From positions 1 to 7,970 of the forward strand of contig PCCJ01000015.1 in assembly GCA_002731665.1 (NCBI GenBank): DNA of 7,970 nucleotides. The letters are read 5' to 3'. Numbering within the stretch: the stretch's first letter is position 1; every line of letters starts with the position of its first letter. The notes under the pieces are model-generated. The model had not been told where the DNA came from and did no database searches. It was given only the letters and a program-made list of their open reading frames with translations. Below, one piece after another: positions 1 through 7,252 of the stretch. The stretch comes from Actinomycetota bacterium. GTDB taxonomy: Bacteria; Actinomycetota; Acidimicrobiia; Acidimicrobiales; Poriferisodaliceae. A program made the position numbers and the translations under genes.

Positions 1-1
1 T

Positions 2-526
2 AGTGTAGATCGAGATATATCCGCTGCCAATGGTATCCTTCACGTAACAGACAAGGTCCTCATACCCGATTCTTATCTTACAACGGTTTCCGCACTTCAA
101 AAGCGCTACGACCATACCACCCTTGTTGCCGCCGTCGTTGCAGCAGAGCTGACCACGACATTATCAGGTACAGGCCCTTTCACGATTTTTGCCCCAACAA
201 ACGCCGCATTTAGCGCTACGACAGGCGCTGTTAAAGCCATTGTTGATAAGGTAGCCGCAAGTACAACGCTTTCCGACTCAGAAAAAACAACGCTACAGAA
301 CCTGATCAAGTATCACGGACTCTCGAGCGAAGTAAAAGCAGCCTCGGTACCAAGCGCCTCTAGCGAAACGCTCTACGCTGGCAACAATATTACGACTACT
401 TCCGCTGACTCGGGATCGGTTACTGTAAAGGGTTCTAGCAACAGTGCTGCAATAGCTGTATCCGAAGCGGACGTGGACGTCTCTAACGGTGTGATTCATG
501 TTATAGGTTCGGTCCTAGCCTTCTAG
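2..526 (+). CDS. Fasciclin (FAS1) domain protein, C-terminal part (5' end outside window)
   Basis: An open frame enters from the left edge and ends at TAG 524-526, giving 174 residues. Residues 10-22 (NGILHVTDKVLIP) look like the closing H2 box of one FAS1 domain. A second, complete FAS1 domain follows: an H1 box at 60-70 (FTIFAPTNAAF), the conserved Tyr-His pair at 104-105 (KYH), and a closing H2 box at 162-172 (NGVIHVIGSVL). The protein therefore has at least two tandem FAS1 domains and stops two residues after the last one, with no C-terminal anchor or sorting tail. In the family these are secreted or surface adhesion-type domains. A signal peptide would lie upstream of the window and cannot be checked. 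It is Thr/Ser/Ala-rich, as expected for an exported protein. It is followed by its own terminator and is separated by about 870 bases from the repair operon, so a functional link is unlikely. The family call is firm; the substrate or partner is unknown. Confidence 0.9.
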   Translation, partial: SVDRDISAANGILHVTDKVLIPDSYLTTVSALQKRYDHTTLVAAVVAAELTTTLSGTGPFTIFAPTNAAFSATTGAVKAIVDKVAASTTLSDSEKTTLQNLIKYHGLSSEVKAASVPSASSETLYAGNNITTTSADSGSVTVKGSSNSAAIAVSEADVDVSNGVIHVIGSVLAF

Positions 527-543
527 TCTTTTGCAGAATTAGT

Positions 544-590
544 AAACGACTAGGGGCAGCCATCGACATCATGGCTGCCCCTCGTTGTTT
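544..590 (+). terminator. Rho-independent terminator of the FAS1 gene
   Basis: This is a perfect 12-bp inverted repeat, AGGGGCAGCCAT (552-563) with ATGGCTGCCCCT (571-582), around a 7-base loop. The stem continues outward past one mismatch (T551/C583) as AAACGAC (544-550) against GTTGTTT (584-590), with one G-U pair. It lies 18 bases after the FAS1 stop. The trailing T-run is short and interrupted, but the stem is very GC-rich. Confidence 0.85.
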
Positions 591-776
591 AAGTGATATG
601 GTTTTTTTAAGTATAGAATCGGGAGGCATTTGTGGTGAAGTGAAGCGTGGGCTTGAGTGACGTGCCTTATGCAGGCTTCCGTCCTTAAAGATAAGCGGCG
701 ATTCTCAATTTTACTAGTGGTTAGCTACTTACCTATTGACACAACGGTGAAACCGGCGCTCAGTTCACGATTTTTC

Positions 777-794
777 TAGCTACCTGAGTAGCTA
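777..794. repeat. Small perfect inverted repeat with a second copy of one arm upstream
   Basis: TAGCTAC (777-783) and GTAGCTA (788-794) form a perfect 7-bp stem around the tetraloop CTGA. A further copy of the left arm, TAGCTAC, lies at 722-728, so two left arms could compete for one right arm. The T-run at 771-775 precedes the hairpin on + and no T-run follows on -, so it is not a terminator on either strand. The function is unknown and it may be chance. Confidence 0.3.
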
Positions 795-990
795 TTAGCA
801 AGCCTGGATCTCGTAAGACAAGTATTAGGGTCCCTCTGGTGTCTGGTCAGGATCGTTATTATCAGAATGGTTCGCATGATACCGGTTAACACAGAAATAT
901 TTTGAGGTTTAATTACTGAGGACTGCTGCTTTGGTTATCGCTGTAGTAGGAATGGATGTAAGAATGATCCCCTTGCCTGGTCAGGTATTG

Positions 991-1075
991 AGAAGCCGGT
1001 GGCGGCTGCAGCAGATCAAGGCCAGGTCACAAGATGATGAGACCAGTTCACCTGGATGCAACCGCCGGCTTTTTT
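991..1075 (+). terminator. Structured intrinsic terminator or candidate small RNA
   Basis: An imperfect rod closes this segment. AAGCC (993-997) pairs with GGCTT (1067-1071). After a 3-base bulge, GGCGG (1001-1005) pairs with CCGCC (1062-1066). After one mismatch, TGCA (1007-1010) pairs with TGCA (1057-1060). An alternative register pairs AAGCCGGTGG (993-1002) with CCGCCGGCTT (1062-1071). Inside, CCAGGT (1022-1027) pairs with ACCTGG (1050-1055). The right arm runs directly into six Ts (1070-1075), the classic intrinsic-terminator signature. No gene in this orientation ends just upstream, so the element would terminate a non-coding transcript, act as an attenuator in a long leader of the repair operon, or be a relic. 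It matches no riboswitch class I can recall. Confidence 0.5.
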
Positions 1076-1327
1076 GAGGCCAGGGTCGCCGCAGCCTGCC
1101 GATAGTCAGGAATTTTCGAGTTTTCCGCCAACAAACCTGGCGATAGTGATGGGAAAAAACGGAGCTAAGCGACAAATTTTAAATATAAAAGTTCTTACAG
1201 AGGCGATTCCCCGTTGGCTGAAGACATCCTTGGGATATATCACAGGATAAACACCGACAATTGAATTCCTGACCAACTAAGAGGAGAGAAATAAATAGCT
1301 TTCCTGGATTGGCCTACACAAGGGAGA

Positions 1328-1405
1328 ATGCCACGACATGTTGCTTTTCTTCAGCGTAAGGCAGAGATATACTTAATACTACGTCGACTTGGAGGTGTTA
1401 ATTGA
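1328..1405 (+). CDS. Possible leader peptide overlapping the nuclease start
   Basis: ATG 1328 opens a 25-codon frame that begins MPRHVAF and ends RRLGGVN. Its TGA (1403-1405) overlaps the TTG start of the nuclease (1402-1404) in the arrangement TTGA, which is typical of stop-start translational coupling. AGGGAG lies at 1321-1326, rather close to the ATG. The frame stays open upstream to codon ATA at 1295-1297, just after a TAA. That ATA lies 8 bases downstream of GAGGAG (1281-1286), a better-placed ribosome-binding site. If the ATA were once ATG, or initiates weakly, the product would be 36 residues. The peptide is basic and resembles no family I know. The nuclease's own ribosome-binding site lies inside its last codons. 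It could equally be a chance open frame. Confidence 0.25.
   Translation: MPRHVAFLQRKAEIYLILRRLGGVN
1391..1396 (+). promoter_or_regulatory. Strong ribosome-binding site fixing the nuclease TTG start
   Basis: GGAGGT ends five bases before TTG 1402. Residues just after this start (GLFCPLGGFYIDP) match the N-terminal region expected of the family. No in-frame ATG lies between the TTG and the catalytic HxHxDH motif, whose first His is residue 35, so TTG is the credible start. Confidence 0.75.
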
Positions 1406-2415
1406 CGTTACCGCTACTTACCGTAAGGCAGGAAGGACTTTTTTGCCCCCTGGGTGGCTTCTACATAGACCCACTAAAACCTGTAGGAACAGCCGTTCTG
1501 ACCCATGCCCATGGTGATCATTGTCGGCAGGGCATGGGGTCTTACTTGTGCCACGATGATTCTGTAGGCATCGTCCGGTCACGACTACCAAGCGCAAAAG
1601 ACTCGGTTCGTTCTGTTCCCTACGATGAAAGCCTCAAGATCGGAGATGTAAATGTTACTCTGTTCCCAGCAGGTCATATTCTCGGATCAGCTCAGGTACT
1701 AATCGAGCACGAAGGGGTGCGTTGGCTTGTTTCAGGAGACTACAAGCGCCAAGCCGACCCAACGACTCCAGCATATAGAGTGGTGCCTTGCGACGTTTTC
1801 GTGACAGAAGCGACCTTCGGCCTCCCCATCTATCGATGGCCCGATACCGAGATTATACTAGATCAGATTGTAGATTGGTGGGAAAAAGCTGCGCTAAAAT
1901 CATCTACAGCAATACTTTATGCCTACTCCCTGGGCAAAACCCAAAGAATTTTATTTGAGCTTGCCGATCGCTACGGAGACAAGCTACCGGGCCCAGTAGT
2001 ACTCCACCCAGCGGCTGCAGAACTAACACAGATTTACTCCGAAACCTTAAACAAAGATATATCTTTTAAGACCTGCGAGTCGGGACACAAGCTGTTAGAT
2101 CAAAAAAATGCACTTGTTATTGCGCCCCCCTCGGCAGAGGGTGGCAAATGGATAAAGAGCTTCGGTAAGGCTCAAGACGCTCTCGCCTCTGGCTGGATGA
2201 CCCTAAGGGGCAGTCGCCGCCGGAGGGGTGTCGACCAGGGCTTTATCATCAGTGATCACGCCGACTGGGATGGCCTTATCGAAACCTGCCGAGCATCGGA
2301 AGCTAGCAAGATATTCGTAACCCACGGTTACGACGATAGCCTAGCACGGTTTTTGAACGAAGCCGGTGTGGATGCAACCCCTCTAGGGAATCTGTACGAG
2401 GGAGGTGGAGACTAG
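1402..2415 (+). CDS. Ligase-associated DNA damage response exonuclease (metallo-beta-lactamase fold)
   Basis: This 337-residue protein is the Exo component of the Exo-Lig-Lhr-MPE repair cluster. It is a metal-dependent nuclease related to the beta-CASP/CPSF-73 and SNM1 families, acting on DNA in the cytoplasm. The metal-binding motifs appear in order: HAHGDH at 35-40, His92 in AGHILGSAQ, Asp113 in VSGDYK, the TEATFGLP block at 135-142, SDHADW at 284-289 with His286, and His308 in VTHGYDD. The segment GWMTLRGSRRRRGVD just before SDHADW is characteristic of this ligase-associated subfamily and separates it from RNA-processing relatives. The length is normal. The start is TTG 1402, chosen from the strong GGAGGT five bases upstream. 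It is the first gene of the operon, and its TAG abuts the ligase ATG. No key residue appears missing, so it should be active. The strand polarity and natural substrate cannot be read from sequence. Confidence 0.93.
   Translation: MTLPLLTVRQEGLFCPLGGFYIDPLKPVGTAVLTHAHGDHCRQGMGSYLCHDDSVGIVRSRLPSAKDSVRSVPYDESLKIGDVNVTLFPAGHILGSAQVLIEHEGVRWLVSGDYKRQADPTTPAYRVVPCDVFVTEATFGLPIYRWPDTEIILDQIVDWWEKAALKSSTAILYAYSLGKTQRILFELADRYGDKLPGPVVLHPAAAELTQIYSETLNKDISFKTCESGHKLLDQKNALVIAPPSAEGGKWIKSFGKAQDALASGWMTLRGSRRRRGVDQGFIISDHADWDGLIETCRASEASKIFVTHGYDDSLARFLNEAGVDATPLGNLYEGGGD
2401..2408 (+). promoter_or_regulatory. Ribosome-binding site of the ligase gene, inside the nuclease coding end
   Basis: GGAGGTGG lies seven bases before ATG 2416 and encodes the glycine-rich end of the nuclease (EGGGD). 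The junction is TAGATG, with no intervening base between stop and start, so ligase translation is probably coupled to nuclease translation. Confidence 0.7.
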
Positions 2416-4044
2416 ATGGATGCATTCCGCAGCTTGTTCTACACTCTTGACGCCACGACCTCCTCTAACAAAAAGATTGCTGCCCTCACAGAATTTTTCG
2501 CCAACCAACCGAATCTAGACATAGCATGGAGCGTCTTTTTTCTAACGGGCAGAAGGCTTAAGCAGCACGTTAGCTCCCACCAAATGCGTCTCATGTTTAA
2601 CGACTACCTAGAGCTACCGCCATGGCTCTTGCAAGAGTGCCATAGCGTGGTCGGAGACACAGCTGAGACGGTCGCCCTCCTTGCATCATCAAAGTACCTG
2701 TCCAACAAAGTTTCTACGAGTACAACCGGGTCTCTTTGCGATGTGATTGAAACGTTAATTAAGCCTTTTGCCGAAAAAGATAAGGAGGAAAAATACCAAG
2801 GTCTTTGTGAGATCTGGAGCCGTTATTCATCCGCCGATATATTCCTTCTTAATAAATTCCTAACCGGCGGCCTCAGAGTTGGAGTCTCTAAAAAAACCGT
2901 CACCAAGGCACTCGCTCTAGCCTTCGGTCAGCAGGAAAGTCGGATTGCTCATAGACTCATGGGAAGTTGGCCTGTAACTGCAGAATTCATCGATGAAATG
3001 CGGCATGCTGACAGACGCAATATCACAGACCCGGCTCACCCCTATCCTTTTTGCTTAGCAAACCCTCTGGCTAGCATTAACACACTCCCAAAGCTTGATG
3101 ACTGGCTCGCTGAATGGAAGTGGGATGGAATTAGGGCCCAACTGATCAAAAGAGCCGACCAGGTTTTTCTATGGACTAGGGGCGAAGACATTGTTAATCA
3201 TCAATTTCCTGAAATAGTTGAATCTGCTTCATGTTTACCCAATGGTACCGTTCTCGATGGCGAGCTCTTGGTATGGTCAGACAACCACCCACTTGCTTTC
3301 CACGAGCTTCAGACGAGGTTAGGTAGAAAAAAACCTGGGCCAAAATTGATTAAGGAAAAACCATGTCGCCTTATTGCTTACGACATCCTTGAGCTGGGTG
3401 GATTTGACATAAGAGGCAAGGAAATGAGGCAAAGGCGGCAGCTGCTAGAAGAGACAATAGCCAAGTATCCGCAAATAGAGATAAGTAAGGTGATACCATT
3501 CGAAACAAGGTCTGATCTTGAAGTAAATTGGCAGAATTCAAGAAAAAATCTGGCTGAGGGGATTATGTTGAAGCGAAAAGACGCCCCCTATGTAACAGGA
3601 AGAAAGCAGGGATGCTGGTGGAAATGGAAAGTCGAACCACTCACATTAGACACGGTCATTTTGTATGCCGAGGCTGGACGGGGAAAACGCTCCAATCTTT
3701 GCACAAGCTACACACTCGCCGTGTGGGATTCAGGGTCGCTAGTCCCAATCGCAAAAGCCTATAGCGGTCTATCAAACGACGAGATAACGAGACTCGACCG
3801 CTGGATAAAGAAAAATACTGAAGAAAAGTTCGGCCCGGTTCGCCGACTACCACCCTTTCAAGTCCTGGAGATCGGTTTCGAAGGCATCGCACCGTCGAAA
3901 CGCCACAAGTCTGGCTTAGCCTTGCGCTTCCCAAGAATACTAAGATGGCGGGAAGATAAGCTGGCAAAAGAAGCTGACACTGTGACAACGGCAAGAGAAA
4001 TCCTAACAAAGTTAAGTGACAATAATGAATTCAAAAACAGTTAG
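2416..4044 (+). CDS. ATP-dependent DNA ligase of the damage-response cluster
   Basis: This 542-residue ligase seals nicks with ATP through a lysyl-AMP intermediate. The N-terminal DNA-binding domain (about 1-200) carries the signature LTGGLRVGVS at 149-158. The nucleotidyltransferase core follows: motif I KWDG at 235-238 with catalytic Lys235 and Arg240, TRGE with Arg255, motif III DGE at 281-283, motif IV EGIMLK at 381-386, and motif V KWK at 403-405. The C-terminal OB domain begins near 410 with a segment (AGRGKRSNLCTSYTLAVWD) typical of the bacterial cluster-associated ligase. It ends with motif VI RFPR at 504-507. The length is close to the family norm of about 530, and no Ku-, LigD-type polymerase or phosphoesterase domain is fused to it, so it is not an NHEJ LigD. 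Its stop overlaps the helicase start by 20 bases. It is expected to supplement the essential NAD-dependent LigA in repair rather than replication. Confidence 0.95.
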   Translation: MDAFRSLFYTLDATTSSNKKIAALTEFFANQPNLDIAWSVFFLTGRRLKQHVSSHQMRLMFNDYLELPPWLLQECHSVVGDTAETVALLASSKYLSNKVSTSTTGSLCDVIETLIKPFAEKDKEEKYQGLCEIWSRYSSADIFLLNKFLTGGLRVGVSKKTVTKALALAFGQQESRIAHRLMGSWPVTAEFIDEMRHADRRNITDPAHPYPFCLANPLASINTLPKLDDWLAEWKWDGIRAQLIKRADQVFLWTRGEDIVNHQFPEIVESASCLPNGTVLDGELLVWSDNHPLAFHELQTRLGRKKPGPKLIKEKPCRLIAYDILELGGFDIRGKEMRQRRQLLEETIAKYPQIEISKVIPFETRSDLEVNWQNSRKNLAEGIMLKRKDAPYVTGRKQGCWWKWKVEPLTLDTVILYAEAGRGKRSNLCTSYTLAVWDSGSLVPIAKAYSGLSNDEITRLDRWIKKNTEEKFGPVRRLPPFQVLEIGFEGIAPSKRHKSGLALRFPRILRWREDKLAKEADTVTTAREILTKLSDNNEFKNS

Positions 4045-6442
4045 TTTTGCGCGCAGTTGTTACCGAAATTTCGGCTATCGGGTGAAGCCTTACCAAAAAG
4101 AGGCCTGGTTAGCCTACGAATCTGGATGCTCAGGTATTATTAGTTTACCAACAGGGGCTGGGAAAACCTATGCGGCATTATTTGGCCCCTTATTCCGGAT
4201 CGTCGAAAACGCTGTTGGCCAAGGTGTCCAGCTCATCTACATCACACCGCTGAAGGCCCTAGCTCGTGATTTAGGTAAGGCGATTAACCAGATCGTATCA
4301 CGCTCAGATTTGCCAATTAACGTCGATATTAGGACTGGAGACACTTCTTCATATCGAAAGGCAAAACAAAATAAAAAGCTCGGGGATATTCTGATCACAA
4401 CACCGGAATCCCTCGCTATATTGATATCGTACCCGAATTCGAAGGAATTATTCCAAAACTGCCACTCAGTTGTCGTTGATGAATGGCACGCATTTTATAG
4501 TAATAAACGCGGCCTCTTGTTACTACTTCAAATTAACTTCCTGGAAGCCGAGATCAGACCTATGCAGATATGGGGTCTATCTGCCACACTGGGATCTGCC
4601 CAAGAGGCTCGCCTATCCCTATTGAACCAACGACCTTGTAAAATGATCGAAGCTCATCAGTTGAAAAGAAAAATTGCCTTTAAAGTTTTAATACCTAAGA
4701 AACCACAGATGATTCCCCTAGCTGGGCACAGCGGCCTGGCCATGATAAAAACCTTTGTGGATGACTTCGATTGGGAGCAACCCTCCCTCGTCTTTACCAA
4801 CACGCGATCTTTTGCTGAAATTTGGTACCAAGCCTTGGTAGAAGAATATCCTGATCGCACCGACCAAATGGGTCTACATCATGGGTCGCTAGACCAAGTA
4901 AACAGAGCAGAAGTCGAATCTGAACTTAAGTCAGGAAAGCTCCGATTAGTAGTTTGCACGTCTACACTGGATCTAGGTATTGACTTCTCACCGATAAAGC
5001 GAGTCTACCAAGTTGGTTCTCCAAAGTTTATTAGCCGGCTATTACAGCGCGCCGGCCGCTCAGGACATCGTCCTGGCGGAAAATGCTCGATTCGCTTCGT
5101 CCCGACTCATGCCTTTGAAGTATTCGAACTTGAAGCCCTCAAATCAGCAATCTCAAAAAATCAAGTAGAAGAACCACAAGCACAATCGCTAGCCTTAGAT
5201 GTCGTTATCCAACACATGGTGTCCCTAGGGTGCGGCCCTGGCTTTGACAGAAAAAATTTGCTCTCAAGCCTTCGACGCACTTGGGCATACCGAGATCTTA
5301 GCGACTCAGACTACAACTGGTGCCTTGAATTTGCCAGCTCTGGTGGAAAAGCCCTGCGTAGCTACGAGAAATACAATCGGCTTATTTTAAAAAGTCAGCA
5401 ATACGTGATCTCAGATAAAAAGCTCGCTCAAATCCATCGAATGAATATAGGTACGATAACTGCTGACGCCACGTTACAAATCAAATTTCGCCGAGGAAAA
5501 CGCCTCGGTACTATTGAGGAAAGGTTTATTAGCCAATTAAAAAAAGGTGACCATTTTATCCATGGTGGCCGAATTTTATCATACGATGGATCCTTTGAAA
5601 ATACTATCTACGTGAAACCTGGCACAAAGAAAAAAGCTCCCGTGCCCAAGTGGATAGGTAGTAACATGGCCTTATCTGCTCCTTTAGCCGATAATCTACG
5701 CAACATTATTGAATCGTCCGACATAGACAAATTCACCCTCAACTGCAGACCTATAATAAGAACAATCATAGACAACCAGAGGAAACATTCGCTATTACCC
5801 AAACCAGGAGAATTTCTTATAGAGACTGCCATCACGAAGGAAGGTTATCATTGCTTTCTTTACCCATTCGAAGGCTATCATATTAATCAAGCTATCGGGA
5901 TGTTGTTGAGCTTGATTCTAGGCTCTGGGTCATACCTAAGCTTCCAAATCAGTGTAAACGAATACGGAATAGAACTTTTTACCAAGACGAAATTTGACTT
6001 TGCAACAAAGCTAAACCACACCTGTTTTGATGCCAAAGATATAGCGCCCCGACTGGAAAAAAGTGTTAATTTTTCTGAGATGGGCCAACAGCAGTTTAAA
6101 ACCATCGCTAGAATTGCCGGGCTCGTCATTACAAGACTTCCTGGTAAACAGAAGTCTGCGCGTCAGATCCGCACCAGCTCTGAACTAATATTTAAAGTTT
6201 TTCAAAGGTTTGACCCAGAAAATCTTCTTCTAAGGCAGGTAAAACAAGAGCTTATGAAAGATGGTATCGACAAAAGAAGATTACGGCTAGCTTTGCAGAG
6301 AATTCAGAAAAGCGATTTCGTAATGAAAGAACTGGATAGATTAACCCCTTTTTCAATGCCCCTTTGGGCGAGTCGAGCAGCATTGAGCATAGACTCCGAA
6401 CCACTTAGAGATAGAATCAAAATGATCCAGGACACATGGTAG
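4025..6442 (+). CDS. Ligase-associated DExH-box helicase (Lhr-Core type)
   Basis: This is an 805-residue superfamily 2 DNA helicase translocating along single-stranded DNA with ATP. From ATG 4025 the motifs are: Q-motif glutamine 24 (PYQKEAW), Walker A PTGAGKT at 42-48, DEWH at 152-155, SAT at 186-188, LVFTNTRS opening RecA domain 2, TSTLDLGIDF, and motif VI QRAGRSGHR at 341-349. QRAGRSGH is the Lhr signature. After the two RecA domains come a winged-helix region and the Lhr-Core beta-barrel segment (NIGTITADATLQIKF onward). The C-terminal part lacks the long extension of full-length Lhr. Length fits the cluster-associated family. An in-frame GTG at 4016 would add three residues. Neither start has a clear Shine-Dalgarno, so initiation is probably coupled to ligase translation, and ATG is preferred. 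It would open or remodel damaged DNA for the neighbouring nucleases and ligase, which is an inference from context. Confidence 0.94.
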   Translation: MNSKTVSFARSCYRNFGYRVKPYQKEAWLAYESGCSGIISLPTGAGKTYAALFGPLFRIVENAVGQGVQLIYITPLKALARDLGKAINQIVSRSDLPINVDIRTGDTSSYRKAKQNKKLGDILITTPESLAILISYPNSKELFQNCHSVVVDEWHAFYSNKRGLLLLLQINFLEAEIRPMQIWGLSATLGSAQEARLSLLNQRPCKMIEAHQLKRKIAFKVLIPKKPQMIPLAGHSGLAMIKTFVDDFDWEQPSLVFTNTRSFAEIWYQALVEEYPDRTDQMGLHHGSLDQVNRAEVESELKSGKLRLVVCTSTLDLGIDFSPIKRVYQVGSPKFISRLLQRAGRSGHRPGGKCSIRFVPTHAFEVFELEALKSAISKNQVEEPQAQSLALDVVIQHMVSLGCGPGFDRKNLLSSLRRTWAYRDLSDSDYNWCLEFASSGGKALRSYEKYNRLILKSQQYVISDKKLAQIHRMNIGTITADATLQIKFRRGKRLGTIEERFISQLKKGDHFIHGGRILSYDGSFENTIYVKPGTKKKAPVPKWIGSNMALSAPLADNLRNIIESSDIDKFTLNCRPIIRTIIDNQRKHSLLPKPGEFLIETAITKEGYHCFLYPFEGYHINQAIGMLLSLILGSGSYLSFQISVNEYGIELFTKTKFDFATKLNHTCFDAKDIAPRLEKSVNFSEMGQQQFKTIARIAGLVITRLPGKQKSARQIRTSSELIFKVFQRFDPENLLLRQVKQELMKDGIDKRRLRLALQRIQKSDFVMKELDRLTPFSMPLWASRAALSIDSEPLRDRIKMIQDTW

Positions 6443-6451
6443 GTAAGGCAT

Positions 6452-7123
6452 ATGTTCACAAAAACATCTATAACCCTAGAAGTAAGAGACAATAAGTTAA
6501 CCATGCTAAAAGAACGAGCCATTTTATGGCGCGAGATGAATTGGTTAATAATCAGTGACCTCCACCTTGGCAAGAGCGAGACCTTTAGAAATTGCGGTAT
6601 CCCTATTCCTGCTGAATTAGACACTACAGATCTCGATCGCCTCTCTTTTCTGGTAACGAATTATAAACCGGACCGATTAATAATAGCCGGTGACTTCATA
6701 CATCACGATAGCAGTCTAACTGAACATACCAACTCAATTTTCACCTCCTGGCGCAAAAAACACCCTCTTCCAATCTGGCTGGTGGAAGGCAACCACGACC
6801 GGGGTATTTCTTTGCCAAATAACTGGAACATAAACTATCTTACTAGCGCTCTGAGGGCTGCCCCCTTTATTATCGACCACAAGCCCCCAGAGCAGGTGGC
6901 TCATCCCATATATTTCGGTATTTACGGACATATCCATCCTGTGTCCTATATGGAAGTGGGCGGCAGATCGATAAGAGTTCAGGTTTTCTATAAAAACAGA
7001 GATAGCCTAATTCTACCGGCTTTTACAAACTTCGCGGGCGGGTGGAACGTAAGTGAAAAAAATGAAGAGGCTGTTTATTTCGCTACTGGAGAAGCGGTAT
7101 TTTCAAGGAAAGCGATTGATTAA
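6452..7123 (+). CDS. pdeM: Ligase-associated metallophosphoesterase/endonuclease (PdeM/MPE)
   Basis: This 223-residue calcineurin-like phosphoesterase is the fourth component of the cluster, a Mn-dependent phosphodiesterase/DNA endonuclease in characterised relatives. Binuclear metal motifs are all present: DLH with Asp36 and His38 (SDLHLGKSETFR), GDF with Asp81, GNHD at 113-116, and GHIHP at 159-163. FRNCGIPIP right after motif I and ILPAFTNFAGGWNV near the C-terminus are typical of this subfamily. The start at ATG 6452 keeps the family's N-terminal strand before KERAILW; the later in-frame ATGs at 6503 and 6536 would cut it away. AGGTAAGG lies at 6441-6448, and the gap from the helicase stop is nine bases, consistent with one operon. 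No terminator is evident after the stop. The next 129 bases show no gene and lead into the convergent transposase remnant. The name follows the database label for this family. Confidence 0.93.
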   Translation: MFTKTSITLEVRDNKLTMLKERAILWREMNWLIISDLHLGKSETFRNCGIPIPAELDTTDLDRLSFLVTNYKPDRLIIAGDFIHHDSSLTEHTNSIFTSWRKKHPLPIWLVEGNHDRGISLPNNWNINYLTSALRAAPFIIDHKPPEQVAHPIYFGIYGHIHPVSYMEVGGRSIRVQVFYKNRDSLILPAFTNFAGGWNVSEKNEEAVYFATGEAVFSRKAID

Positions 7124-7252
7124 GACCAATTTCTTACGTTCGGTGTGCAGCACAGACGGCCTTGCAGTAACCATCGCCTCACAATAGTGCCGGACGGTAA
7201 AGTAAAGCTGGCTCTTAATCGTCCATTTGCAGCTGGCCTCTGTAATGGTGCA

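Larger units (their letters stand above)
591..1401. other. Long intergenic region without a convincing protein gene
   Basis: About 800 bases lie between the FAS1 terminator and the repair operon. All frames are broken by frequent stops. The two frames of about 64 codons (1056-1250 on + and 981-1175 on -) overlap each other across the structured element at 991-1075, have no recognisable domain, and are probably chance. What can be supported is a small hairpin at 777-794, the structured terminator at 991-1075, and the short leader frame at 1295-1405. An AT-rich patch at 1176-1190 and a TATACT at 1368-1373 could be -10 boxes for the operon, but neither has a good -35 box at the right distance, so no promoter is called. 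I recognised no tRNA or riboswitch. The stretch may be decayed sequence or may hold a small RNA. Confidence 0.6.

Noticed and set aside
736..741. TTGACA resembling a perfect -35 box
   Set aside because: No -10-like hexamer occurs 16-18 bases downstream (the sequence there is CTCAGT), so no promoter is supported.
991..1075. Integron attC-like site
   Set aside because: The imperfect palindrome is the right size, but the conserved GTTRRRY and RYYYAAC core sites are not at its ends, and the T-run fits a terminator better.
1056..1250. 64-codon frame on + in the intergenic region
   Set aside because: It starts inside the 991-1075 terminator stem, has no ribosome-binding site, and the product is low in recognisable structure. 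A - strand frame of equal length overlaps it, so both look like chance.
804..1310. Apparent clustering of CCTGG/CCAGG motifs in the intergenic region
   Set aside because: The same pentamers are also common throughout the ligase and helicase genes, so there is no clear local enrichment.
1368..1373. TATACT as a -10 box for the repair operon
   Set aside because: The nearest -35-like TTGCTT (1341-1346) is 21 bases away, too far for a standard promoter. Left as a mention only.
3656..4009. 117-codon frame on - inside the ligase gene
   Set aside because: It lies antisense to conserved ligase motif VI and the OB domain, has no family resemblance, and is explained by codon shadowing.
6304..6624. 106-codon frame on - across the helicase-phosphoesterase junction
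   Set aside because: It lies antisense to two well-supported genes, and the product has no recognisable domain.
7143..7153. TGTGCAGCACA palindrome after the phosphoesterase gene as an operon terminator
   Set aside because: The arms are only five bases around one central base, leave no room for a hairpin loop, and are not followed by a T-run.
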